Under the pieces are notes generated by a model that had not been told where the DNA came from, searched no databases, and was given only the letters and a program-made list of their open reading frames with translations. Of a stretch of 23,114 bases of DNA, positions 15,110 through 22,996 are shown one piece after another. Each line of letters starts with the position of its first letter. Positions within the stretch are counted from its first letter, which is position 1. The position numbers and the translations under genes were made by a program. This DNA comes from a candidate division KSB1 bacterium (GTDB lineage Bacteria; Zhuqueibacterota; JdFR-76; DREG01): assembly GCA_022566355.1 (NCBI GenBank), contig JADFJB010000077.1, positions 1 to 23,114 on the forward strand. The letters are read 5' to 3'.

Positions 15110-15798
15110 TAGTTCACTCTGTAATCACTATGAATGGTACCATCATACATTTCTACTACCCGTTGAGCCCTTTTTTTTAATTCCAGGTTATGAGTAGCCA
15201 CTACAATTGTTTGGTTTTTCTCGGTGGATAGTTTAAGCAATAAATCATGCAATAATTCTCCAGATTTTACGTCAAGATTGCCGGAAGGTTCATCGGCCAA
15301 AATAATATGGGGATCGTTCATAAGCGCGCGAGCAACGGCTACTCTTTGCTGCTCACCTCCTGATAGTTCGCTTGGTTTGTGATCAATTCGATCCTGCAAA
15401 TTAAATTCCGCCAGCAAAGATTCTGCTTTTTTCAAACAGGATTTTCGAGAATGGCCGGCAATAAAACCCGGCATTGCAACGTTTTCTAGTGCTGTAAATT
15501 CCGGTAACAAATGATGAAACTGAAATACAAACCCTACTGTCCGATTCCGCAAATTGGCTAATTCCTTGTCACTCTTTTCAAAAATCAATGTATCCGATAT
15601 ATAAACCTGGCCGGATGACGGTCGATCTAACGCCCCTAAAATATGGAGCAGTGTACTTTTCCCTACTCCCGAAGGTCCCACAATGACTAACAATTCACCC
15701 CGGTGGATTTTTAAATCGATTCCTTTTAATACCGGGATTTCCCGCTTTCCCAGCATAAAGTTCTTGTGAATATTTACAGCATTGACAATTATTTCCAT
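15109..15798 (-). CDS. lolD: Lipoprotein-releasing ABC transporter ATPase LolD
   Basis: This ATPase of the LolCDE-type complex extracts lipoproteins from the inner membrane for transfer to the outer membrane. All ABC motifs are present: Walker [10 protein letters not shown] near residue 41-49, Q-loop [17 protein letters not shown], signature LSGGEQQR, Walker [13 protein letters not shown] and the H-loop VVATHN. It belongs to the MacB/LolD group. ATG at 15798 overlaps the TGA of the permease gene (TGATG); a GTG one codon earlier is also possible and would give 230 residues instead of 229. The stop overlaps the mcsA start by one base. Confidence 0.93.
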   Translation of the reverse strand: MEIIVNAVNIHKNFMLGKREIPVLKGIDLKIHRGELLVIVGPSGVGKSTLLHILGALDRPSSGQVYISDTLIFEKSDKELANLRNRTVGFVFQFHHLLPEFTALENVAMPGFIAGHSRKSCLKKAESLLAEFNLQDRIDHKPSELSGGEQQRVAVARALMNDPHIILADEPSGNLDVKSGELLHDLLLKLSTEKNQTIVVATHNLELKKRAQRVVEMYDGTIHSDYRVN

Positions 15799-17039
15799 CA
15801 CTCGTACCTGATTGCTAATACGGGATCTAATTTACTGGCTCGCAAAGCAGGGTATATCGTCGCAAGAAAGCATAAACCGATAGATGCTACCGAGATAAAT
15901 ATAAAATCTGTTGTTTCCATTAGAATGGGTAAAAAATTAATGAAATAAATATCCGAAGGCAGCGAAATAAATTCGTATTTTAATTGCGACCAGCAGACCA
16001 GGTATCCCAAAATTCCGCCCGTCAAAGTTCCACCCACACCGATTACCAATCCTTCGATCATAAAAATCTTCATCACACTTTTGGTGGTTGCGCCCATTGA
16101 TTTTAAAATCCCGATCTCCTTGGTTTTTTCCATGACAATCATGATCAAACTGCTAACAATATTAAAAGCTGCAACCATAATGATGAGACTTAATATGACA
16201 AACATGGCCAGTTTTTCTAACTTCATCCACGAGAAGAGATTGCGATGCATCTCAAACCAGGTTATGGTATAGTATGGATAACCGAGAATTTTGTCCAACT
16301 TCTTCGAAACAGCCGAGGCTTGATCCATGTCATCCAATTTAATTTCTATTCCATGAACTTGATCCCCCATTTTCGTAAGCTTCTGAGCCGCTTCTATAGA
16401 AACCAAGCCAACCGCATTGTCGAATTCAAACATACCGGTTTCGAAAAGACCGGTAAGTCGAAACACCTTAACACTGGGCATTGCAAAAGGTAGCTTAACT
16501 CCCTTTGGGCTCATCACAATAATCTTTTGGTCAAGTTCAAACGCCTCCAAACGATCGGCCAATTGTCTACCCAAGATTATTCCAGGAAGAGGCTTTCTAC
16601 TATACTCAACTTCTTTCTCGCTCAAATCCAAATCACCGTAAACAATGTTAGCCACAAGATCTGTTACATCAGCAATCCGATTTTGATCGGTACCTTTGAT
16701 CAAAATACCTTCTGTACTTTTCCCGACTTTAATCATTGCCTTATCCGTAATGTACGGAACGGCAGCAACAACGTGTTCCACTTTCTCAACCTGAGCTAAC
16801 AAATTCTCATAATTTTTGATACCCTGGTTGTGAAAAGCCTGCAAGCGAATATGGGCATCAAACCCTAAGAAACGCTCACGAACTTCATTTTCAAATCCAT
16901 TCATAATTGACAAAACGATTATCAAGGCAGCAACGCCAATAGTTACACCACCAATTGAAATATAAGTAATTAGTGAAATGAAGCCGGTTTTACGTTTTGA
17001 TTTAAAGTATCTTCTCGCGATAAAAAATTCGTACGACAT
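15798..17039 (-). CDS. Lipoprotein-releasing ABC transporter permease LolC/LolE
   Basis: This 413-residue inner-membrane permease starts with the typical cytoplasmic motif FFIARRYFKSKRKTGFISLI. It has a first membrane span near 22-48, a large periplasmic MacB-type domain (about 50-260), and three more spans near 275-300, 325-350 and 370-395. KTKEIGILKSMGATTKSVM is the cytoplasmic coupling loop typical of LolC/LolE. Only one permease gene is present, so a homodimer with LolD is likely; it cannot be assigned to LolC or LolE specifically. It follows lysS by 34 bases and overlaps lolD. Confidence 0.92.
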   Translation of the reverse strand: MSYEFFIARRYFKSKRKTGFISLITYISIGGVTIGVAALIIVLSIMNGFENEVRERFLGFDAHIRLQAFHNQGIKNYENLLAQVEKVEHVVAAVPYITDKAMIKVGKSTEGILIKGTDQNRIADVTDLVANIVYGDLDLSEKEVEYSRKPLPGIILGRQLADRLEAFELDQKIIVMSPKGVKLPFAMPSVKVFRLTGLFETGMFEFDNAVGLVSIEAAQKLTKMGDQVHGIEIKLDDMDQASAVSKKLDKILGYPYYTITWFEMHRNLFSWMKLEKLAMFVILSLIIMVAAFNIVSSLIMIVMEKTKEIGILKSMGATTKSVMKIFMIEGLVIGVGGTLTGGILGYLVCWSQLKYEFISLPSDIYFINFLPILMETTDFIFISVASIGLCFLATIYPALRASKLDPVLAIRYE

Positions 17040-17073
17040 TCGATCAATCTCAGCCTTAAGTTTTACAATTCAT

Positions 17074-18573
17074 TTATTCCTCAGGACGCATTTGTGGAAA
17101 GAAAATCACATCACGAATAGACGGTGAATTCGTTAACATCATGACCAATCGATCAATGCCGATACCCAGCCCCGTTGTAGGCGGCATGCCATATTCCAAT
17201 GCACGAATATAGTCTTCATCCAGAACTTGGGCCTCATCGTCGCCTTGTTCCTTTAACAACTGTTGCGCTTCAAAACGGCCACGCTGATCGATAGGATCGT
17301 TTAATTCGGAGAATGCATTCCCGATTTCACGGCCGAAAATATATGGCTCGAATCTTTCAACCAATTTTGGATTCTCTCTATGCCTTTTGGCAAGGGGTGA
17401 TATTTCTATGGGAAAATCAATCACAAACGTTGGATCGACAAGATCCGGTTCTACGCATTCTCCAAATATTTCGTCGATAATCTTGCCTTTATTCGGGAAT
17501 TTATTCACATCAATATGAAGCTTCTTGCCAATTGCCCGTATTTCAGCATCATCTTTGCCGGATAACTTAAAACCGGTTTTTTCTTCGATTGCATCTAACA
17601 TTCGAATCCGTTTCCACTTTACGGATAAATCCACTTCTTGTCCTTGAAACTGAACTTTTGTACTACCGGTGGCTTCATGTGCGATAAATGTTATCATCGC
17701 TTCCACTAAATCCATCATGTATAAATAATCTTCATAGGCCACATAAAGTTCCATGGATGTAAATTCCGGGTTATGGAAGCGGTCCATGCCCTCATTTCTA
17801 AATGTCTTGCCGATTTCATAAACGCCATCAAAACCTCCAACAATAAGCCTTTTTAAATAAAGCTCGTTGGAAATCCTTAAGTACAAGTCAACATCTAAAG
17901 TGTTGTGATGTGTTACAAATGGGCGAGCCGATGCGCCGCCATAAATGGGCTGCAAAATCGGGGTTTCTACTTCTAAAAATCCTTTCGAATTTAAGAAATG
18001 CCTCATTGCATCTATAACCTTTGTGCGAGTAATAAAAACATCTCTTGCATCCGGATTGACCACCAGGTCCACATAGCGTTGCCGATATCGTAAGTCTATA
18101 TTTGTAAATTTGTCGAATACAATTTTTTCATCTTCTTCCATTTTTTCTTTGACGATTGGAAGAGGGCGCAAGCTTTTTGACAACAGCTCAAACCCGGATG
18201 CAAAAACGGAAACCTCACCCATTTTTGTCTTACCTACTTTTCCAGTAACACCGACAAAATCACCAATGTCCATTTTCCGGAACATCCCATAGACATTCTC
18301 TCCAACCCCATCTTGTTTCATATAAATTTGAATACGTCCGGACATGTCCGCGATATGAAAAAAACTAGCTTTGCCCATACGCCGTAAACTCATAATCCGC
18401 CCACATACACTTACAATTTTGTCTTCGAGTTCGGCGAAACGATTTATGATCTCTTTTGAATTGTGAGTACGGTCAAATTCGTATGGGTACGGTTCGAATT
18501 CCATTTTCCGTATCTCTTCCAGCTTTGTAAAACGGACTTTTTTTAGTTCATCAAGATTCTCAGGTACCTGCAA
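17074..18573 (-). CDS. lysS: Lysyl-tRNA synthetase, class II
   Basis: This 499-residue enzyme charges tRNA-Lys. The N-terminal OB-fold anticodon domain runs to about 170 (GRIMSLRRMGKASFFHIAD), followed by the class II catalytic core. Motif 1 lies around VIDAMRHFLNSKGFLEVETP, motif 2 is FRNEGMDRFHNPEFTSME, and motif 3 is GLGIGIDRLVMMLT, ending near RDVIFFPQMRP. Length is normal for bacterial LysS. The start is TTG at 18573, decided by AGGAG at 18580-18584 with a 6-base spacer. The gene is 42 bases after alr and 34 bases before the lolC/E-like gene. Confidence 0.96.
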   Translation of the reverse strand: MQVPENLDELKKVRFTKLEEIRKMEFEPYPYEFDRTHNSKEIINRFAELEDKIVSVCGRIMSLRRMGKASFFHIADMSGRIQIYMKQDGVGENVYGMFRKMDIGDFVGVTGKVGKTKMGEVSVFASGFELLSKSLRPLPIVKEKMEEDEKIVFDKFTNIDLRYRQRYVDLVVNPDARDVFITRTKVIDAMRHFLNSKGFLEVETPILQPIYGGASARPFVTHHNTLDVDLYLRISNELYLKRLIVGGFDGVYEIGKTFRNEGMDRFHNPEFTSMELYVAYEDYLYMMDLVEAMITFIAHEATGSTKVQFQGQEVDLSVKWKRIRMLDAIEEKTGFKLSGKDDAEIRAIGKKLHIDVNKFPNKGKIIDEIFGECVEPDLVDPTFVIDFPIEISPLAKRHRENPKLVERFEPYIFGREIGNAFSELNDPIDQRGRFEAQQLLKEQGDDEAQVLDEDYIRALEYGMPPTTGLGIGIDRLVMMLTNSPSIRDVIFFPQMRPEE

Positions 18574-18579
18574 TGATTA

Positions 18580-18584
18580 CTCCT
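18580..18584 (-). promoter_or_regulatory. Ribosome binding site deciding the TTG start of lysS
   Basis: AGGAG lies 6 bases before TTG at 18573, while no in-frame ATG lies near the conserved N-terminus. Confidence 0.65.
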
Positions 18585-18615
18585 GGTCTTACTTTTCGCT
18601 TCGTAATATTTAAAA

Positions 18616-19734
18616 TTAATTGACATACACTCGTGGCACTCTTTCGGAAATCCGGCAACTCACTTCATAAGGAATGGTTTGTAAAATCTTACAGAAATTG
18701 TTCATGTGAACATCTTCGCCTTCATTGGGCGCCAAGAGAATAACATCGTCACCGATATCGATTTTTGAATTTGGACCTACATCTATTAATATTTGGTCCA
18801 TACAAACTCTGCCGACAACTGGGTAAACCTGATCTCGAATTTTTACTTTGGCACGATTGGAAAGAAGTCGATTATAGCCATCTGCATACCCAATAGGAAT
18901 GGTCGCAATAAAAGTTTCCTGCCTGGCAATATACTTCCTACCATAACTTACACTTACTCCTCTATCGATATTTCTCACCATAATCACTTTCGATTTCAAC
19001 GTCATAGCCGGTTTGATAAGAATAGATTCACTGGTTTCCGGTGAAGGATAGTAACCATAAAGCATAATTCCAGGTCGGACCAAATCTAGATATGAATTGG
19101 GTAAATCCAGAATTGCTCCACTATTTGCCGCATGTTTAGATGGAATGTGAATGCCTTCATTTTCAATGTGTTTGTTTAATTCCATAAATCTCTGCAATTG
19201 CAGATTTGCAAAGGATTTATCCTTTTCATCTGATGTAGCAAAATGTGTATAAATTCCAACAAGTTCAATTCTTGAATTCCTTGAAGTATTTTTCACAAAG
19301 TCTAGTGCTTGAGCTATTGGAACGCCTACACGGCCCATTCCCGTATCAACTTTAATATGAACTTTTGCAGATGTATTCTTTTCTTCTGTAATTTTCTGTA
19401 ATGCTTGTAAATTTCTCTCTGTATCTAAAGTATAATGAAGATTGTATTCTACATATAAAGGGATATCTGCAGGGAAAAATCCACCAAAAACCAATATTGG
19501 CGCTATTATTCCTTTTTTTCGTAAAGCAATCCCTTCTTCGACCAAAGCCACACCCAAGCAAGATGCGCCTGAATCTAAAACCGCTTGTGTTACTTCATAG
19601 TCTCCGTGTCCATATGCGTTTGATTTTACAACTGCCATCACTTCAGCTGGTGCTACTTTTCTTTTTACCTGGTTGACATTAAAACGAATAGCATCCAAAT
19701 CAATGACTGCAACGGTTGGTCTTAGAACTTTCAC
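18616..19734 (-). CDS. alr: Alanine racemase
   Basis: This PLP-dependent fold-III racemase makes D-alanine for peptidoglycan. The PLP lysine is in AVVKSNAYGHG (Lys37 from the chosen start), and the second catalytic base is the Tyr of SYGRKY. IGYADGYNR and VGRVCMDQILIDVG are also typical. From GTG at 19734 it has 372 residues. An earlier in-frame GTG at 19746 would add four residues, but the GGAG at 19741-19744 has a proper 6-base spacer to 19734. It lies between prfB (84 bases upstream) and lysS. A murein role fits the spoIID-like gene at the head of the same run. Confidence 0.95.
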   Translation of the reverse strand: MKVLRPTVAVIDLDAIRFNVNQVKRKVAPAEVMAVVKSNAYGHGDYEVTQAVLDSGASCLGVALVEEGIALRKKGIIAPILVFGGFFPADIPLYVEYNLHYTLDTERNLQALQKITEEKNTSAKVHIKVDTGMGRVGVPIAQALDFVKNTSRNSRIELVGIYTHFATSDEKDKSFANLQLQRFMELNKHIENEGIHIPSKHAANSGAILDLPNSYLDLVRPGIMLYGYYPSPETSESILIKPAMTLKSKVIMVRNIDRGVSVSYGRKYIARQETFIATIPIGYADGYNRLLSNRAKVKIRDQVYPVVGRVCMDQILIDVGPNSKIDIGDDVILLAPNEGEDVHMNNFCKILQTIPYEVSCRISERVPRVYVN

Positions 19735-19740
19735 CGTAAT

Positions 19741-19744
19741 CTCC
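19741..19744 (-). promoter_or_regulatory. Ribosome binding site favouring the second GTG of alr
   Basis: GGAG overlaps the first GTG (19744-19746) and stands 6 bases before the GTG at 19734, making the latter the better start. Confidence 0.55.
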
Positions 19745-19818
19745 ACTTCAACATCACAAGGCGATTTACTTCCAATTCAATTCAAAAGAGTTCCGGTTTG
19801 ATAAACACTTTGGTAAGA

Positions 19819-20911
19819 TTATTTAGTGGATAGAAAGGCATTAATAAAATCGTCCAATTCTCCATCCATAACAGCCTGCACATTGCCGGTTTCCACATTA
19901 GTACGATGATCTTTTACCATACTGTAGGGTTGAAAAATATAAGACCGAATTTGACTACCCCAGGAAATTTTCTTTTTATTCTTTTCGATCTCAGATCGTT
20001 TTTCCGCTTCTTCTTCCTTTAGTTTCTGATAAAGCCGTGCTCGCAATATCTTCATTGCATTTTCGCGATTCATATGCTGGGAACGTTCTGACTGACATTG
20101 TGCCACGATACCTGAAGGTAGATGTGTAATTCGTACGGCAGAATCCGTTTTGTTGACATGCTGGCCTCCGGCGCCGCTGGCTCGATATGTATCTACGCGC
20201 AAATCCTTAGGATTTATCTCTATCTCCACATCATCTTCAACTTCAGGAAAAACAAATACCGAAGCAAAGGACGTATGGCGGCGGCTGTTTGCATCAAAGG
20301 GTGAAATCCGCACCAAACGATGTACCCCGGCTTCGGCTTTCAAATAACCATATGCGAATTTCCCTTTTATTTCCAAAGTAACACTTTTAATCCCTGCTTC
20401 TTCACCATCTTGTTTATCTATAATATGAAAATCAAAATTTTTTCTTTCCAACCAGCGTGAATACATGCGAAGAAGCATTTCTGCCCAATCCTGGGCTTCC
20501 GTACCGCCTGCTCCCGGATGGATCGTTAAAATCGCATCTTTCGGATCATCCTCCTCTCCGAGCAAGCTTTCAACTTCCATTTCAGCAACTTCCTGCTGCA
20601 AAAGTCTAATACTTTCTTCAAGTTCTTGGATTAACTCCCCATCCTCTCCTTCTTTGTTTAACTCGATAAATACATCTAGATCTTTACGTTTGGCATCAAC
20701 TTGGTAGAATTTTTCAACAGTCTCTTTCATTTGACTGATTTTTTGAAGAATTCCCTGGGCAGTTTGGCTGTTATCCCAAAAACCTTGTTGCAGGGTTTCT
20801 TGCTCCAGGCTGGATATTTTTTGTTTTAAATGATCAACCTCAAAGGTACCCCCTGAGTAAAGTTACCCGCTCTTTTAAATCTTCATTTGAAGCTATAAAC
20901 TCATCTATCAT
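19819..20911 (-). CDS. prfB: Peptide chain release factor 2 (with programmed +1 frameshift)
   Basis: RF2 recognises UGA and UAA and triggers peptide release. The frame from ATG at 20911 reads MIDEFIASNEDL and meets TGA at codon 24 (20840-20842). Skipping one base there gives EVDHLKQKISSLEQE and an uninterrupted protein of 363 residues in all, the normal RF2 size. The RF2-specific recognition tripeptide SPF is visible in VRISPFDANSRRHTS, and the catalytic GGQ in SGAGGQHVNKTDSAV. Gene callers that ignore the shift start at an internal ATG (20730) and lose about 60 residues. It lies 71 bases after the spoIID-like gene. Confidence 0.96.
20839..20854 (-). promoter_or_regulatory. RF2 autoregulatory +1 frameshift site
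   Basis: AGGGGG, TAC, CTT, TGA and G follow in order. The internal Shine-Dalgarno AGGGGG stands 3 bases before the slippery CTT-T, as in E. coli, where low RF2 lets the ribosome shift. Here the codon before CTT is TAC rather than TAT, and the base after TGA is G rather than C. Confidence 0.95.
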
Positions 20912-20982
20912 GCTAATTTAGTATTCCTATGATTTTTAGTCCGCTATTTTAGTTAAACAGTCAATAAACCGGTTGTTAATTT

Positions 20983-22611
20983 CTAATGACTTGCAATTGT
21001 GCTAGCCGGGTATTTCGATACAAGTTCTACATTTCCGAAGTAGTGGTTTAGGATTTTCATAAAATCGTAACCGCCCAGAGCAATAGCAATCGCACCAGCT
21101 TGGCACATTCCCACTCCGTGGCCTCGACCGGCACCAGTAAATATAAAATTTGAAGGTGTACCATCCACGCCCAATTCAACTTCTATTTGGAAAAAACTGC
21201 TCGGTAATACCGTTTCAGACAATGTATTACGAATATCCTGCTCACCCATCAGCAATATATTTTTATGGCTGCCCAGCACTTCAACTTCTAATAATCGTCC
21301 GGATCCACCTCTAAATAACGGGATGATGTCAAAAATTGTACCGATATACTCTTCAGTTTTTTGCTTGATCAATTCTTCAATTTGCTGGCGGGGATATTCT
21401 ACCGTCCAACGAAATCCAGAACGATAACGCTTAAAATCGCCAACCACTTTATTATCGCGAAAATTGCATAGTACTTTCGGTCTTGAACGAATCCATTTTT
21501 CTGCTTTTTTCTCGTTGCTTAAATTCTTAGGCAATTCTTCGTCATTTTTATCTTCTATATCGAATCGACCTGACACCGCATGTACTTTATTACGATTCAT
21601 AATTAGATTTATATGCTCTGTGTGACCACCACAAAGTGGATGCTGTCTAGCATCGCAGATAATATCGCCTTTCCATAAGAATTGTCCCTTCACTACTTTC
21701 AACATTTTTTTGAGTTTGGAATCAACTGACTCTCGCCATTCAAACTCCATACAATGCTCAGTCCGGCAAAAATCATATGGTTCATTTATGTGAATCATAC
21801 CCAGGTTAGAAATAACCATACTATGGAATGCAACAATCGATGCTTTCAAGAACTCTTCGGGATATTCAGGATCATAAATTGCTGTTACAACTCCCAGTAC
21901 ATATTCATCTACATCAAGCTCACCAACCATAAACAACCTACCGTCATCTGCAATATGGAATTCAATGCTATGATGAAAAGTATATGGCATACTTTCCCCA
22001 TTGTTATAAATTCCTAACACGGTAATTGTGCAGTCATCTTCATTAGGCTGCAACCGGATATATCCACCCCCGCGAAAAGAATTGTTGATTTTGATATCTG
22101 CTATTTCTAAAAAGCCCCTGGCTTTGCGATAAGGGACTTTAATAATTTGACTTCGATAATTGCCCAATAATTTAGTTTGAATTCCTCGGGCATCTTGTTT
22201 ATTTGGAAGTGGTCCAATAAAAACACGGTAGCGAAAATTCTCAAATACGTTGCCATCTTTAAAATGAATTTGATAGCCAAAATGCCGATGCCAGGCATCA
22301 TAACCTTTCCTTTTCAAAGAATCTGTAATTTTGTTCGCTTCGACTTTAGTCAATACTTCAACGACAAATAAAATATATTGGTTAGTAGGTGGGGTAAATG
22401 CATCCACCTGGGCGCGCCATCGCAAATTGGAGTCCAGGTTTTCAACAAGTATATTACCGAGACCGTCCTTTATCGTATAACTCCCTGTTACTTCGAATTC
22501 GAGGAACTCTTTTCTGCCAACCATTTTGAGGCGGACTTTGGGCGCCTCCTGGTATGATAAAAGTTGGCTTTCTGCATAATCAGAAAAAAGATCGTGCTTT
22601 GAATATGTCAT
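20983..22611 (-). CDS. SpoIID/LytB-domain protein with SPOR-like N-terminal region
   Basis: The 542 residues contain a SpoIID/LytB domain, the fold of the lytic transglycosylase that trims denuded glycan strands during engulfment in Bacillus and is widespread in non-sporulating bacteria. Seen are DVDEYVLGVV (233-242), HPLCGGHTEHI and the C-terminal GRGHGVGMCQAGA (495-507). The Glu expected in the following AAEMP-like motif is replaced: TAIYDPEYP has Ile245 there. Residues 78-155 look like a SPOR-type repeat, a murein-binding fold, but this is tentative. No signal peptide is visible from ATG at 22611, so export is unexplained. It heads the long minus-strand run behind a strong promoter. Confidence 0.82.
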   Translation of the reverse strand: MTYSKHDLFSDYAESQLLSYQEAPKVRLKMVGRKEFLEFEVTGSYTIKDGLGNILVENLDSNLRWRAQVDAFTPPTNQYILFVVEVLTKVEANKITDSLKRKGYDAWHRHFGYQIHFKDGNVFENFRYRVFIGPLPNKQDARGIQTKLLGNYRSQIIKVPYRKARGFLEIADIKINNSFRGGGYIRLQPNEDDCTITVLGIYNNGESMPYTFHHSIEFHIADDGRLFMVGELDVDEYVLGVVTAIYDPEYPEEFLKASIVAFHSMVISNLGMIHINEPYDFCRTEHCMEFEWRESVDSKLKKMLKVVKGQFLWKGDIICDARQHPLCGGHTEHINLIMNRNKVHAVSGRFDIEDKNDEELPKNLSNEKKAEKWIRSRPKVLCNFRDNKVVGDFKRYRSGFRWTVEYPRQQIEELIKQKTEEYIGTIFDIIPLFRGGSGRLLEVEVLGSHKNILLMGEQDIRNTLSETVLPSSFFQIEVELGVDGTPSNFIFTGAGRGHGVGMCQAGAIAIALGGYDFMKILNHYFGNVELVSKYPASTIASH

Positions 22612-22668
22612 TCAATCGCCCTAATTTAAGTTCATATTCAGTTAATTTAATTTTAATAACGGAAAGAA

Positions 22669-22697
22669 AATATATTACAAAAGTTTTTAGTTGTCAA
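22669..22697 (-). promoter_or_regulatory. Strong sigma70-type promoter for the spoIID-prfB-alr run
   Basis: A perfect TTGACA (22692-22697), a 17-base spacer and TATATT (22669-22674) predict transcription from about 22662, giving a leader of about 50 bases before the ATG at 22611. It is the best promoter in the window and could serve the genes down to the terminator after clpC. Confidence 0.75.
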
Positions 22698-22883
22698 GCG
22701 TACTAAAATACAAATAAACTATTAAATATCAACAAATTAAATAAATTTATATTGGTAGTTGTTCGAACAGAATTTATGTCCTGAGTATCAAGAAGTTAAA
22801 CCACTGATTAATTTGATTTGGGATTACACTAATTAATTTAATTAGAAAAGAAATCATTAAGTATAGAGTATAAGAGTGTCTTC

Positions 22884-22919
22884 CTGAAAATAGTTGACAA
22901 TCTGAAAATAGTTGACAAT
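22884..22919. repeat. Exact tandem duplication of an 18-base unit
   Basis: CTGAAAATAGTTGACAAT occurs twice without a gap (22884-22901 and 22902-22919). Each copy contains TTGACA, but no good -10 box follows at 16-18 bases. On the other strand it reads ATTGTCAACTATTTTCAG, which resembles the TGTCA-type ends of some insertion sequences with repeated end units; this is only a resemblance. Confidence 0.85.
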
Positions 22920-22975
22920 AAAATGGTAAATATTTTTTCTATCTTCCTTTTTCCTTGATTTTTAAAATTTTCCTT

Positions 22976-22996
22976 CTCAAGTCTCAAGTCTCAAGT
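22976..22996. repeat. Three tandem copies of CTCAAGT
   Basis: Three perfect 7-base units at 22976, 22983 and 22990. The last units encode the final residues and the stop of the cyclase-family gene on the minus strand. Confidence 0.85.

Larger units (their letters stand above)
22612..22983. other. Intergenic region with promoter and short repeats
   Basis: The 372 bases hold the spoIID-like promoter (22669-22697), an AT-rich stretch without open frames (22700-22880), an exact 18-base tandem repeat (22884-22919) and the beginning of a 7-base triple repeat (from 22976). No gene is supported on either strand. Confidence 0.6.

Noticed and set aside
20912-20982. Separate promoter for prfB (TTGACT in the spoIID-prfB gap)
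   Set aside because: The -35-like box has only GACTAA at the right distance, a poor -10 box.
22891-22924. Plus-strand promoter from the TTGACA boxes in the 18-base repeats
   Set aside because: The only -10-like hexamers lie at 13 or 19 bases, and no plus-strand gene follows within the window.
22884-22996. CRISPR-like repeats
   Set aside because: The 18-base unit has only two copies with no spacer, and the 7-base unit is a simple tandem repeat. No cas gene is present.
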